DNA of 64,000 bases from Gymnothorax reevesii (Eukaryota > Chordata > Actinopteri > Anguilliformes > Muraenidae): the NCBI GenBank assembly GCA_029721435.1, contig CM056574.1, positions 5,139,501 to 5,203,500 of the forward strand. The letters run 5' to 3'. This document shows, one piece after another, positions 24,201-30,620 of this stretch. Made by a program: the position numbers and the translations under genes. Within the stretch, counting starts at the first letter, position 1; every line of letters starts with the position of its first letter. The notes beneath the pieces are model-generated. The model made no database searches. It saw only the letters and a list, made by a program, of their open reading frames with translations, and was not told the origin of the DNA.

Positions 24201-26476
24201 TTTGTCAGGGTGCTGAGGTTGCACCACTTGAAGGTCCTGTGTTAGGCCTATAATAAATTTAATATTCCAAAGTCAAATATTGGAGCCGATTTATTGTTTT
24301 TCAGAGACCTATAGTGTTTTAATAATTCTAATATTTGCATTTATTTTATGTTTATGATAGAGGACCTATTAGGGCCTTTGTTTTGAGGACACAAGTATGG
24401 GTTTGTAAGGGTTTGCTCCTTGCAGCCCCTCCCCTTTCTCATTCTTTCTCCTCCACCTTAATGGGCCACAGGTGGAGCCCATTAAAGTGGAGGTGTTGGC
24501 AGAGTATTTAGGGTTGGCAGGTGCCAGCCCTGGGGCCTCTGCATTTCATTCTGTTGTCAGTGGGAATGTTTGCTGCTCCTCTGTGGTGCCGCGGTCCTTA
24601 CTCCTCATCCAAAGGTGGAGAGGAGGGGGTCCAGTGCTTCTCATGCAAAGGGTGGGCACATGAGGACTGGACAAATGTCAGTCTGCTTGCCTACATAAGT
24701 CATAACTGCTACTCTGATGGTGATTATGCATAAATCATAGCTTGTGTTGGTTCGTTTTAAAAATAAAACAGTTCTCACCATTTCTGTTATGAGAATATCG
24801 GACTTTGGTCTTTTTCAGCCTCAGCTGATTGCCAACTATGACTATTTTACCCCACTCATCTGACAAAGTAACCCAAGTAACGCCGGGTATGGGGTTACTT
24901 CAACATGTTTGATGTATCGAAAATTGCATATTGTGACATTATGTTATACTGAGATCGTATCAATACAAATTTTGTCGGCGACATTCTGCACTACACATAT
25001 ACCATAGAGGTATGTCTCTAAGTTTTAGCAACAAAGAGTTATGGAGCCAAATACAAAATCATGACGAGGTGACCCTGGTCTCCCCTACTTCATTACTGCA
25101 CTTAAGTACGTTTTTCACGCATTTGCACTTTACTTAAGTAAAAATTATAGAGCGTACTTTTGACTTTTACTCCATTATATTTTGCAGCTATTATTTGTAC
25201 TTTCTACTCCACTACATTTCTAAAATGCACCCCGTTACATTTAAAGATCACTCGCCAAAATGTTCCCTTCACGAATCAAATTGCGAAAAAATCGCAATTT
25301 GGAAATCCGGTGGTGCTATCCCGGCCTCCAATGACCGCAGAGCCCGCGTTTGGAAGCGGCAGTCGCATTCGACGAAACCAGATACATTTGAAAGCAAGTA
25401 CTTTCTTCTTAGGTAGGATTGTTAATGCAGCACTTCTACTTTTACTGAAGTATATATTTTGCTGGTTATCTGTACTTTTACTTAAGTACTGACCTTCAGT
25501 ATTTCCTCCACCACTGATTATTACCATTAAAATCCTTTGTTTGCATTTATATTATTTTTGTAAAATGCTGGATTTTGAGATGGGCATGTCACTGACGCGC
25601 TGCTGGGGGTGTAAAATTTAGTGTTCTGAAAGTAAAGGTCCTGCCAGTTTGCAAATTATAACTTTTAGGTTGGCAAAATTATATACTAAGGAAGGTTATA
25701 CTTTCAGGATCTGGGCTCTTTACACCTCTGCACACAATTCTCTCCTCACAGAACAGAGTGCTCAGGCGGAGAGGGAGCGGCAGAGAGCTGCGGCAGCCAA
25801 AGAACAGCAGAGGGCGCTGGAGAGAAGAGTCAATGATATTGAAAGGGCCCGCGAGGAGAATGAAAGACAGCTGCTGGAGAAAATGGAAAGGGACCAAGAA
25901 GCGATACGAGAGGAACACCAGAGAGTCTTGGACCAGAGACTGAGGGTAGGGTATTAACATAACACAGCTACACAGAGCTTTCTCCTGGGAGGGAGATTTA
26001 CGTTTTTAGAAGGGGTGAACACTGTATTTGTCCCCATAATTAGCTAAAATCCAGGGGCATTTTGAAAGTAGTAGGGGCAAATGACAAAATGATACTTCAG
26101 CTTTTTGCTTTGTTGGAGGTCAATAGGGAAAAACAGTCGAAAGGAAAGAGCCCGTGATAGCTCTAGTGATGGGCATCAAATTTCAACTACTTTGCCTGAA
26201 ATGCATCCCAATATTGGAAAATATTTTCTCCAATATACTTTACTAGAGCTTCTGTACTGTTATAACAAACCCACAAGCATGCAGGATGTATTGGGTGGAA
26301 GCCTAAATACATTTTTTGAACATCACCCATGTTTACCTCTGCAGGAGGAGCGAGCCCTTTTGGAGCAGGGGTACGAGAGGAAGGCAGAGCAGTTGAACAG
26401 AGAGATCCAGCAGCTGCGTGGGGAAATATCTGCTCCGAGCAAGAAAAAAAGGGGGGGATTTTGTGTCATTTCCTGA
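675..26476 (+). CDS. gbp: GBP gene A: guanylate-binding protein, 5'-truncated by the window edge (8 coding exons)
   Basis: Eight exons (675-784, 3482-3675, 8571-8813, 9055-9335, 14502-14705, 15057-15159, 25752-25945, 26345-26476) join in frame into 1461 nt, about 486 residues plus stop. The order follows a GBP: rest of the large GTPase domain, helical middle domain, then coiled-coil helices ending in a CaaX box. The P-loop and switch exons must lie left of base 1. GBPs bind and hydrolyse GTP, self-assemble on membranes and attack intracellular pathogens or their vacuoles. All borders are GT/AG. Adding the usual two missing exons gives about 590 residues, the normal family length. No frameshift or stop was seen, so the gene looks functional. 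Its introns are swollen by transposons. Family assignment is firm; orthology to a named fish gbp is not claimed. Confidence 0.93.
809..1015 (+). repeat. Dispersed repeat, copy 1 (family also at 15335-15590)
   Basis: Shares with 15335-15590 the ordered blocks ATGAGGCAAAAAA-ACTCCC, GGAGAAA..CTCAAACAGTGGTGAG and GGGGAAGCCCATCCTCCGC. Such blocks belong to a short interspersed repeat common in fish introns. No open frame is conserved between the copies. I cannot name the family. Confidence 0.75.
1105..1340 (+). repeat. Decayed tRNA-type SINE or similar common fish repeat
   Basis: The order AGTAAGAAGGATCTGGGCTTGAA, then TGCATGTTCTTCCTGTGTTTG, GAGTTTCCTCC and CCCGCAGTCTGAAATCATAG follows the ubiquitous fish repeat that carries a B-box-like GGTTCGAAT motif. 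Here the B box is eroded (GGCTTGAAT). A reverse copy is at 37440-37600. Family call from remembered consensus. Confidence 0.5.
1424..1600 (-). mobile_element. 3' end of a CR1-like LINE, reverse orientation
   Basis: Read on the minus strand this matches the 3' end of the CR1-like LINE at 37135-37300: GTTTTCAAGAGCAG-CTTGACTTA, ATACCAT-TAGTCAT-GAGTATCTGAAG, and GGGCCTGTTCTCGCCA-TCATGTCATG. It is 5'-truncated to about 180 bp, as usual for LINEs. Both copies end in CATGT-type pentamers, so the microsatellite tail belongs to the element. Confidence 0.8.
1890..2700 (-). repeat. Probable old interspersed repeat, unclassified
   Basis: Repeated phrases such as CCAGGGCAGCAA and CATAGTCGGA / CGTAGTCGGA recur at about 120 bp spacing (2050, 2160), and the style resembles fish repeats seen elsewhere. 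No coding homology in the open frames (1951-2277). Given as a repeat on internal repetition only. Confidence 0.35.
2700..3481 (+). other. Intronic sequence of gene A, nothing recognised
   Basis: AT-rich intron leading into the exon at 3482. No coding similarity, terminal inverted repeat or tandem repeat was seen. Confidence 0.5.
3482..3675 (+). CDS. gbp: GBP gene A, exon 5-equivalent (GTPase domain, RD motif)
   Basis: Acceptor ACAG at 3478-3481 and donor GTAATA at 3676. It encodes [20 protein letters not shown] and then a stretch with [11 protein letters not shown]. The Arg-Asp of that stretch is the guanine-specificity (G4) position, usually T-(L/V)-R-D in GBPs; here Ala replaces Thr. The end, [16 protein letters not shown], is standard for the family (actual residues at the end are [12 protein letters not shown]). 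It is 194 nt and leaves one base for the next codon. Confidence 0.92.
3676..4570 (+). other. Intronic sequence of gene A, nothing recognised
   Basis: Sequence after the donor at 3676 up to the LINE remnant. Open frames are short and without family resemblance. Confidence 0.5.
4575..5045 (+). pseudogene. L2-type LINE reverse transcriptase remnant (part 1)
   Basis: Conceptual translation shows the RT palm: [20 protein letters not shown] (consensus LDLTAAFDTVDH), then [22 protein letters not shown] (degraded YADDTQIY) and [13 protein letters not shown]. The catalytic Asp residues are partly lost (YADD has become FSDN) and frames switch, so the copy is dead. It continues at 5495-5905 and 7397-7800 across two insertions. 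Confidence 0.8.
5050..5494. repeat. Interspersed repeat inserted in the LINE remnant
   Basis: Interrupts the LINE between the TANKTEI block (ending near 5010) and the KNLGVI block (from 5500). It carries phrases found in a common fish repeat (TTTTAAATTTGGCATCTCCAA, GAATGCCCAATT) and ends GGGGCTCGAACTACAGT. No terminal inverted repeats or open frame were evident. Class uncertain. Confidence 0.5.
5495..5905 (+). pseudogene. L2-type LINE remnant (part 2)
   Basis: Encodes [18 protein letters not shown], and from 5770 a run resembling the C-terminal LINE block HW-PV-FRI-FK-LLL-FK--NGLAP. The coding similarity stops at base 5905, where a TA-flanked transposon begins, and resumes right after it. 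Confidence 0.7.
5907..7394 (-). mobile_element. Tc1/mariner-type transposon with long terminal inverted repeats
   Basis: Left end CAGTCCCAATTCCGAAATAG and right end inverted (CTATTTCGGAATTGGGGTTG), each flanked by TA (5905-5906, 7395-7396). The inverted similarity extends about 200 bp into the element. It carries the C-terminal part of a Tc1-type transposase on the minus strand (6117-6464). It splits the L2 LINE: removing it with one TA restores the LINE. Defective but structurally whole. Confidence 0.85.
6117..6464 (-). pseudogene. Tc1-like transposase, C-terminal fragment
   Basis: 115-residue frame with [12 protein letters not shown] and [20 protein letters not shown], the hallmark second Asp and terminal Glu region of DD34E transposases (D in QQDNA, E in IENIW). 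It starts inside the catalytic domain: the paired-type HTH and first Asp are absent. The frames to the right (6361-6642) do not supply the missing half, so no active enzyme is encoded. Confidence 0.88.
7397..7800 (+). pseudogene. L2-type LINE remnant (part 3, 3' end)
   Basis: Continues the LINE C-terminus after the transposon: the segment around 7500-7560 matches the block N-L--SI---KT-LL-RC-SLTSS of fish L2 elements. It fades into a T-rich 3' region. Stops interrupt it. Confidence 0.55.
7800..8570 (+). other. Intronic sequence of gene A, nothing recognised
   Basis: Plain intron ending in the pyrimidine tract and acceptor at 8570. Several TAGCTAGC-like palindromic stretches near 8090-8180, no coding content. 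Confidence 0.5.
8571..8813 (+). CDS. gbp: GBP gene A, exon 6-equivalent (end of GTPase domain)
   Basis: Pyrimidine-rich acceptor ending GTAG at 8570 and donor GTAAGT at 8814. It encodes [17 protein letters not shown], then [16 protein letters not shown] and [13 protein letters not shown]. These match the GBP blocks FPKKKCFVFDRPV, DPEFVQQVADFCSYIF and KTKTLSGGIQVNG. It closes the GTPase domain and leads into the helical middle domain. It is 243 nt, exactly the length of the matching exon in gene B. Confidence 0.94.
9055..9335 (+). CDS. gbp: GBP gene A, exon 7-equivalent (helical middle domain)
   Basis: Acceptor CCAG at 9051-9054 and donor GTTTGT at 9336. It reads [20 protein letters not shown] and [18 protein letters not shown], and ends near [13 protein letters not shown]. 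The family signature YV-AI-SG-PC-ENAV-ALA-IEN is clear. It is 281 nt and ends in phase 0. The reading frame stays open upstream to 8724, but the splice site and family alignment place the start at 9055. Confidence 0.94.
9336..10227 (+). other. Intronic sequence of gene A, nothing recognised
   Basis: No gene or clear element between the exon ending 9335 and the Tc1 element starting 10228. Near 9905 the phrase TTTAACCCCTTATGCCCTGAG resembles an eroded TTAA-flanked MITE end, too weak to call. Confidence 0.4.
10228..11862 (+). mobile_element. Tc1 element (family 1, copy 1), inactive
   Basis: Left end CAGTGCTGTGAAAAAGTATT follows TA (10226-10227). The right end is its inverse (AATACTTTTTCACGGCACTT) before TA (11863-11864). 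It encloses a transposase broken into two frames. A second copy in opposite orientation lies at 54252-55711, in an intron of gene B. Confidence 0.92.
10579..11584 (+). pseudogene. Tc1 transposase, broken
   Basis: N-terminal part (10579-10977) has the paired-type HTH region ([29 protein letters not shown]). C-terminal part (11054-11584) has [27 protein letters not shown] and [16 protein letters not shown]. Together these cover the DD34E layout, but a stop at 10975-10977 and a frame change separate the halves. Not functional. Confidence 0.9.
11968..12960 (+). mobile_element. Degenerate Tc1-like element, partial
   Basis: The left part (TGTGTAAATTGTAAATAAAAACAGA) shares its subterminal sequence with 41701-42060 and 5920-5990. 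It holds a transposase N-terminus at 12333-12623 and decayed continuation to about 12950. No clean right terminus was found. Confidence 0.65.
12333..12623 (+). pseudogene. Tc1-like transposase N-terminal (HTH) fragment
   Basis: 96 residues: [20 protein letters not shown], then [16 protein letters not shown] and [16 protein letters not shown]. Two HTH units with a GRKP-like linker are typical of the Tc1 DNA-binding domain. The frame stops at 12621-12623; similarity (KRRRLRWA) persists in another frame near 12690, so the catalytic part is lost. Confidence 0.82.
12960..14501 (+). other. Gene A intron: fragment of a common fish repeat, otherwise unrecognised
   Basis: At 13615-13680 the phrase AAAAATGAAAATTCTGCCAT followed by TATCTACTCACCCTCATGCC matches the end of a widespread fish DNA element. 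At 14311-14372 a short hairpin pairs CTACCGCTTTTGGGGC with GCCCCGAAAGCAGTAG. The rest shows nothing I can support. Confidence 0.4.
14502..14705 (+). CDS. gbp: GBP gene A, exon 8-equivalent (helical domain)
   Basis: Acceptor GCAG at 14498-14501 and donor GTAACC at 14706. Its 68 codons begin [19 protein letters not shown] and contain CAALLFQLE and [12 protein letters not shown]. The last matches the family block KPGGYRLFVQKL. Phase 0 at both ends. Gene B has the same exon at 65 codons. Confidence 0.92.
15057..15159 (+). CDS. gbp: GBP gene A, exon 9-equivalent (helical domain)
   Basis: Acceptor TTGCAG at 15051-15056 and donor GTGAGC at 15160. It encodes [19 protein letters not shown] and then [15 protein letters not shown]. 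The pattern AE-L--YL--K----D-IL--D--L---E is the GBP helix before the C-terminal coil. It is 103 nt, identical to gene B, and leaves one base for the next exon. The following intron is about 10.6 kb. Confidence 0.92.
15335..15590 (+). repeat. Dispersed repeat, copy 2 (family also at 809-1015)
   Basis: Second copy of the element at 809-1015, in the same orientation and better preserved at its left end (ATAGCGCTTTTCACAGATAA). The two copies sit in different introns of gene A. Probably a non-autonomous retroelement; the open frame at 15344-15580 is incidental. Confidence 0.75.
15590..17825 (+). other. Gene A intron, mostly unrecognised
   Basis: Holds the hairpin MITE at 16117-16197 and a fragment of the piggyBac-type MITE end near 16370-16410. 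The GC-richer part at 16600-17820 has no coding similarity in its frames. Confidence 0.4.
16117..16197. mobile_element. Short hairpin MITE
   Basis: Arms CAATTGAAGCACCTATTACT and AGTAATCAGTGCTTCAATTG are inverted copies; together with the adjoining AAAACCCCA/TGGGGTTTT the stem is about 30 bp, around a loop of ACTTG repeats. It is 81 bp. Typical of a miniature inverted-repeat element; family unknown. Confidence 0.7.
18171..18204. repeat. (TG)n microsatellite
   Basis: Near-uninterrupted GT dinucleotide run with one TTTG interruption. Confidence 0.9.
18355..19831 (-). mobile_element. Tc1-related transposon (CACTGAACAAAAATATAAACG type), inactive
   Basis: Termini CACTGAACAAAAATATAAAC (left) and its inverse GTTTATATTTTTGTTCAGTG (right; TA follows at 19832-19833) mark a family very common in fish. 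It is nested in the element at 17828-20652. The transposase is on the minus strand and broken. Confidence 0.88.
18558..19520 (-). pseudogene. Transposase of the CACTGAAC-type element, broken
   Basis: From the N-terminus at the right: a region near 19500 ([11 protein letters not shown] in frame), then 19371-19087 with [20 protein letters not shown] and [15 protein letters not shown], then 18830-18558 with [20 protein letters not shown]. The last contains the terminal Glu of the DDE triad. Frames change between the blocks and the middle catalytic Asp block is scrambled. Inactive. Confidence 0.82.
20655..21440 (+). other. Gene A intron, nothing recognised
   Basis: Frames here (for example 20768-20965 minus and 21004-21207 plus) have no family resemblance. 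A weak TTTGAGCGCTAAGTGGTTAA near 21447 begins the next MITE. Confidence 0.4.
21444..21590. mobile_element. piggyBac-type MITE, copy 1 (shortened)
   Basis: Ends CTTTGAGCGCT (left) and AAAGGGTTAA (right, with the TTAA site) and inner arms GAGCTGTTGAAAACCT / AGGTTTTCAATAGC match copies at 21892-22137 and 51936-52165. The central arms are missing, leaving about 147 bp. Confidence 0.7.
21765..21803. repeat. AT-rich (TA)n microsatellite
   Basis: Run of TATA with ATACATACAT interruptions; accounts for the apparent IYIYI-rich open frames on both strands. Confidence 0.9.
21892..22137. mobile_element. piggyBac-type MITE, copy 2, forming a long hairpin
   Basis: Right side ends TCAAAAGGGTTAA; left side begins TAACCCTTTCAGCGC. 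TTAA plus CCCTTT is the piggyBac terminal signature. Inner arms ACCTATCACGTGGCAACTTG and CAAGTTGCCACGTGATAGGT are perfect inverted copies and extend through TTTAAAAGAGCTC. The RNA would fold into a stem of at least 40 bp. Confidence 0.8.
22320..22441. repeat. 61-bp tandem duplication
   Basis: Two adjacent units (22320-22380, 22381-22441), both with GGCCAGATTAGTAATGTGTG and CATAGCTCTTGTGTTGGCAG, differ at only a few bases near their edges. Recent local duplication in an intron. Confidence 0.9.
22915..23490. mobile_element. Unclassified TIR element
   Basis: CCATAGTAGCGATTTTCCTG with following GATCTAAACAA at the left is repeated in inverted form at the right (TTGTTTAGATC-like, ending AACTGCTACCATAG). 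Terminal similarity about 28 bp. No transposase is visible inside; non-autonomous. Confidence 0.6.
23804..25085 (+). mobile_element. pogo/Tigger-like element nested in the hAT element
   Basis: Ends GGGGAGACTGGGGTTAC and inverted GTGACCCTGGTCTCCCC, with TA on each side (23802-23803, 25086-25087). TA duplication fits Tc1/mariner-pogo elements, and the interior encodes a Cys-rich fragment seen at the C-terminus of such transposases. Only a fragment of coding sequence survives. Confidence 0.7.
24521..24733 (+). pseudogene. Cys-rich C-terminal fragment of a pogo/jerky-like transposase
   Basis: The frame reads [20 protein letters not shown] followed by AHEDW, matching the pattern C..(Y/F)S.SK.GE.W.QC..C..WAHE.C of fish pogo-type transposases. 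The expected leading Cys pair is displaced and the second Cys after AHE is Trp. No DDE domain is present. Assignment is from remembered family pattern. Confidence 0.6.
25752..25945 (+). CDS. gbp: GBP gene A, exon 10-equivalent (coiled coil)
   Basis: Acceptor CACAG at 25747-25751 and donor GTAGGG at 25946. The 194 nt encode a highly charged helix ([20 protein letters not shown], later [20 protein letters not shown]) typical of the GBP alpha-12 region. No stop is present and the exon ends in phase 0. The matching unit of gene B (52676-52875) shares the QRALE core. Confidence 0.92.
26345..26476 (+). CDS. gbp: GBP gene A, terminal coding exon with CaaX box
   Basis: Acceptor CTGCAG at 26339-26344, then 43 codons and a TGA at 26474-26476. 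It begins [18 protein letters not shown] and ends in the basic stretch KKKRGGF followed by CVIS-stop. Cys-Val-Ile-Ser is a CaaX prenylation box; a final Ser favours farnesylation. A lysine-rich stretch before it is common in prenylated membrane-targeted proteins. This implies a lipid-anchored GBP. Confidence 0.94.
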   Translation, partial: EERALLEQGYERKAEQLNREIQQLRGEISAPSKKKRGGFCVIS

Positions 26477-27100
26477 GTGCAAGAGTCACGTGCCAAAAAA
26501 ATATATGCACTTTGAGACACTTAATTAGGCCTGTGCCTGTCAAGGGCGCATTTCCTTCCTGCATAAAATGTTTCCATCCCACTTTTCCTAGACATTACAG
26601 TATTGGCATGATTTATCTGGGAATAAATGCAGATTTTAAGGTTTGCTGGGAACTTCAGCAAGCTTCAACAGGGCTTGCTGGAGTCTTCATAAAAGTAAAA
26701 ACATGAATCTGATTGGACATAGTTGAGAATTAAGTTGAGAATTAAGTATATTGCAGTGGAATCACAAATGCTTGGGACTAAAAGGTGGGGAAGAATTGTA
26801 CTCGACAGCGATGGGATCTACACCTGATGACCTCAATCACAAGCCTGTGATGTTCATGTTGCAAGACTGTATTTACTATAAATATAGAAGAGTCATTTTA
26901 TTTCTACCATAGATATAGAGTTGTTGGTTTGGTTTTTACACCTTCTCCAAGAAGTGGGCTATGCAGTTTTCATATATTATTCCCTATATTTATGTAAGGC
27001 ATAATTGCTGGCATAAAGTTTCAACAAAGGATGTGTATATGTGCTGATTTAATTTTGTTCTCTTCTGGAAAAAAATAAAGAATTAAAAATATTGCCGAAA
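26477..27100 (+). other. 3' UTR of GBP gene A with polyadenylation signal
   Basis: Unique-looking AT-rich sequence after the stop codon. AATAAA occurs at 27074-27079, about 600 nt after the stop, in an A-rich context. It is the best candidate cleavage signal; an earlier AATAAA near 26620 is possible. The exact end is inferred. Confidence 0.6.
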
Positions 27101-27770
27101 ATGTGTTCATGCTTGTCTGTACAGAGACACTGAGAAAGCTTCAATTCTAGGACTAACATGTATGAACTCTTGTTGCTTACATTTTTACAGCATTTTTAAT
27201 CTGCTCATTCATTATATAGGATCGGTGTACGTATGGTGGCTGTGTGTGGAGGGACAATAAGTGAGTGAGTGCCGCAACTGAATGTGGCAGAAACGGTTCA
27301 AATTGCTGTGATGAAGACACACAATCCTACAGAGGCCTCTGTCCTTAAAGAGGGACATGGTCACAACCTCCTCCGTCTCAAGTATTTTAACTCTCGGCAC
27401 CCTGGGGCTTAAACACATCCTTGACAGAGTGGGTCATGCGCAACCCACAAACAGACCATTAATGTGCTACAACAAGGAAAGTTCTGGAGCTCTTTTTTTC
27501 AGTTGTATTTTGTAAAAAGTTTTTTCAAGGCGTTTTTCCTCAAAGTGTGCAAAAAGTGCTGTGCAAACGATTCAGTCCCACAGGACTATTGTCAGTGCAA
27601 ATGAGTAGCAGCATGCAGAGCCAACCTTTTCACCAGTCCAGAACAGGTGCATCCAATCTAATAGATCACATCTCATTCATGGAGAATCACTACTTAATTG
27701 GGCATAGTAATCGGACAACCAACAGCGTGCAGTGAACCAATCGACTACATACATTTGGTAAAAGTCACAG
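27100..27770 (+). other. Intergenic sequence after gene A, nothing recognised
   Basis: Begins after the polyadenylation signal of gene A. Short open frames without similarity. Confidence 0.5.
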
Positions 27771-28390
27771 AAAGCAGGACATATCCAATTCCTCATTGAA
27801 GCCATTCGGATGAAGTGTTTTTAAATCAACGATGTATCTACATTCACATTGCAATCAAGATTTGTCTACATTTCCACCACGTCCTTTGGGAGTAAAAAGG
27901 TCAATGCCACAGAATTCTAAGTCCTTGATTGAATGGTTGTCGTCAACAAAATGTCTAGCAACAGCTGATTAGGGGTCAGCTCGACGGATAGAACTTTCAT
28001 GTTCATTAATTCTGAATCTAAGCTGTCTTGTGGTGTTACCAACATTTTTAATACCACATTTCCAACATGAAAGAAGGTAGACAATATTACTCGAGCTAGA
28101 TGTAATAAGTTTTTTAATCGTTTATTCTCTCTTTGTCACAGAACTCATAAACATGTTGAACTTCTTTGCATCAGAACGTGCAGCACAATTGCGGCATGGG
28201 AAGAAACCTGTGGCATTGTCCAGACGCTCCTAACGGGTGGATGTCCTGTGCGTATCTGCATGTACCAATGTGTCATGAATATTTTATGCTCCAGGGAAAG
28301 AGAACAGAGGGGGAGATTTAAAAATCTCCTTGCATACATCTGCAGCTTGCATCTCTTTGCGTAGCATGCAGCTGTCAATTTGTCAGAATA
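27770..28390 (-). pseudogene. Penelope-like retroelement fragment with GIY-YIG endonuclease
   Basis: On the minus strand the translation shows NVGNTTRQLRFRINEHESSI, then AVARHFVDDNHSIKDLEFCG and IDLFTPKGRGGN, ending LKTLHPNGFNEEL. This is the GIY-YIG block of Penelope elements (YVGKT-R-LR-RINEH, ARHF, GID, RRGGD, LKTL-P-GLNE). The Tyr of YVG is Asn here. Stops at the position after RADP and after NVDKS break it. The upstream part (28140-28390) probably holds the linker before the endonuclease. Confidence 0.78.
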
Positions 28391-28489
28391 TCTATGAGGC
28401 ACATATCGATATTTCAACAAAGCTGTTGTGTTCTGCCATATTATGTTCATCTTTTGCCTTGCCCTTGTAATTTGTGTTTATTTCAGCCT

Positions 28490-29150
28490 TTCACCATGCG
28501 GGTTGGAGGAGAGGTCCTGTCTCAAGTGGAGGAGTTTAAGTATCTTGGGGTCTTGTTCACGAGTGAGGGAAGGATGGAGCGTGAGATTGACAGACGGATC
28601 GGTGCAGCGGCAGCAGTAATGCGGTCGTTGTACCGATCCGTTGTGGTGAAGAAGGAGCTGAGTCGAAAGGCAAAGCTCTCGATTTACCAGTCAATCTACG
28701 TTCCTACCCTCACCTATGGCCATGAACTCTGGGTCATGACCGAAAGAACGAGATCTCGGGTACAAGCGGCTGAAATGGGTTTCCTCCGCAGGGTGGCGGG
28801 CCGCTCCCTTAGAGATAGGGTGAGGAGCTCTGTCACCCTGGAGGAGCTCAGAGTAGAGCCACTGCTCCTCCTCGTCGAGAGGGGCCAACTGGGGTGGCTC
28901 GGGCATCTATACCGGATGCCCCCTGGACGCCTTCCTGTGAAGGAGTTCCGGGCATGCCCCACCGGGAGGAGGCCCCGGGGAAGACCCAGGACACGCTAAA
29001 AGGGACAATGTCACTCGGCTGGCCTGGGAATGCCTCGGGATACCCCCGGGAGAACTGGAGGAAGTGTCCAGGGAGAGGGAAGTCTGGGTATCCCTGCTTA
29101 GACTGCTGCCCCCGCGACCCGGCCCCGGATAAGCGGAAGAAGATGGACGG
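28490..29150 (+). pseudogene. Non-LTR retrotransposon 3' coding fragment
   Basis: The frame to 28999 reads VEEFKYLGVLFTSEGRMERE, LYRSVVVKKELSRKAKLSIY, YVPTLTYGHELWVMTERTRS and GHLYRMPPGRLP. These are the post-RT blocks of a LINE frequent in fish. After GRRPRGRPRTR a stop or frame slip occurs, and the expected tail (LAWECLGIPPGELEEVSRER) follows in another frame near 29010-29090. It ends in ATGGACGGATGG-type tail repeats. 5'-truncated and dead. Confidence 0.8.
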
Positions 29151-29159
29151 ATGGATCAG

Positions 29160-30270
29160 CCTTTTCCCAACCTGACTCCACCCCCCAAGTCCACATTCTG
29201 GTTCATGTTTTTGTTATTTCTTAGTCTCTCGATTCATTACTGCATTCGGGTGTGGCGTTTGCTATTTTTTACTTCCTTCACAGCTGTTCTATATTTGGGC
29301 TGCTCTAAGCTTGAGTGATTGCTTGATTTTTTTTTTTATTAGTACAAATTACTAACCCCATTTCTAACTACGAACGAGAAGGTGTTCCATTGGATAGGCA
29401 CTTACTAATCATTACTAAATTAGTTAGGGCATTGAGTGAATTCCCAAATTCGCTATTTTCAGTTCTGGGCTATTCTGTTCAAAGTTTCACTTCTCTGCTT
29501 TTCTTTGATCTTTTGGTCCTCCTATGCTGATCACGTTCGTGACTCTTAATGAGCTTGTCACTGTCTGATTGCTTGATCTTTGTTCCATTGTGTTTCCGAA
29601 TGTCCTGTTATCATGTGTTTTTCTCCTCGTGTGCAGCCCAGATGTTCCTCGTCCCCATTGTCCCGCCCCCTTGCCTGTATCCGGGAGAGGCTGGAGGAGG
29701 CTGCAGACGGAACCTTGTGTTTTATTTGCCACTTGCTTCAAGTCTTTCGTGAGCCTAGTCTTTCATAGTGTTTTCTTGAGCGGTCAATGACCTGTATCCA
29801 GTTTCTAATATTGTTCTGTTTTTGCCAAGTTGTGCCTTCCTAGTGTAGTATTTTTCTTTTTTGGTATTTTTGTTTTTCAGTTTATTAGCTCTCTGCAGCT
29901 TACTTTAGTTTCCTTATCAGCCCATTGGGTGAAGTTTTTTTGCTGGCCCTCGTGCCTTGTTGTTTTCTCAATTTCCAATAAACAATCTCTCGCCTGGCGT
30001 CTTTCATGGCAAACCCCAACAAAAGCAGATTTATCTCAAGCTAAATAATTCAACGTTATGGACAAGTTCTCAAGCATGGTGAAAAAAGTACTCCAAAGTG
30101 GCGTGGGAAGGTCCCTGTATTTTCTCGTGACCACAGATCCACTGCCACTTAAATTTATGGATCTTTACTCTCACATGCATACTGCCACAAATTTGACTAT
30201 TGTATGTAGGTTAACATTTAAAGTAACCTTAAACAGTTACTTACCTTAAACCGTTACTTTTTTGAGAATT
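29160..30270 (+). other. Intergenic sequence, nothing firmly recognised
   Basis: AT-rich with T-tracts. AATAAA at about 29978 follows a pyrimidine-rich tract and could be a retroelement 3' end, but no partner sequence was found in the window. Confidence 0.35.
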
Positions 30271-30274
30271 TTAC

Positions 30275-30620
30275 CTCAGAGCAGGTTTTTATTTGGCCAG
30301 AGGCCATGTTAAATGCTCAAGATTATTTAGCGGAAATTGAGGTTAGGGATAACAAAGTATTAGCCAAGTTGCATAAACTAAAGGCAGATAAGGTGGCGGG
30401 TCCTGATGGCTGATATTCAAGAGTGCTCGGGGAAGTTGGTGGGATCATCTTTAAGCCGCTATCTGCCATCTTCAGACGGTCTTTAGAAACTGGAGAAATA
30501 CCAAACGATTGGAAGCAGGGCAATATAATTCCAATATATAAGAAAGGGGACCGTACCAAGCCAGGAAATTACAGGCCAGTCAGTTTAACTTGCATTGCGT
30601 GCAAAATACTGGAAGCATAA
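30275..30620 (+). pseudogene. CR1-like LINE, part 1 (reverse transcriptase N-terminal side)
   Basis: Encodes DNKVLAKLHKLKADKVAGPD with a stop after GPDG, then FRRSLETGEIPNDWKQGNII and PIYKKGDRTKPGNYRPVSLT. These are the first RT blocks of CR1-type LINEs. Similarity ends abruptly at ILEA (30617-30620), where an inverted L2-type LINE begins; it resumes at 35858. Confidence 0.85.

Larger units (their letters stand above)
23775..25516. mobile_element. hAT-type non-autonomous element with perfect 8-bp target duplication
   Basis: Ends CAGTGGTGGAAAGTAAC and inverted CTCCACCACTG. The flanks ATTATTAC at 23767-23774 and 25517-25524 are identical, the 8-bp duplication expected of hAT. Inner ACTTAAGTA/TACTTAAGT phrases and TCTACTCCACTACATTTCT match a well-known fish hAT repeat. 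It is split by another transposon at 23804-25085. Confidence 0.92.

Noticed and set aside
24450..24740. PHD-finger host exon in the gene A intron
   Set aside because: The Cys-rich stretch lies inside TA-flanked transposon ends and fits the tail of a pogo-type transposase better.
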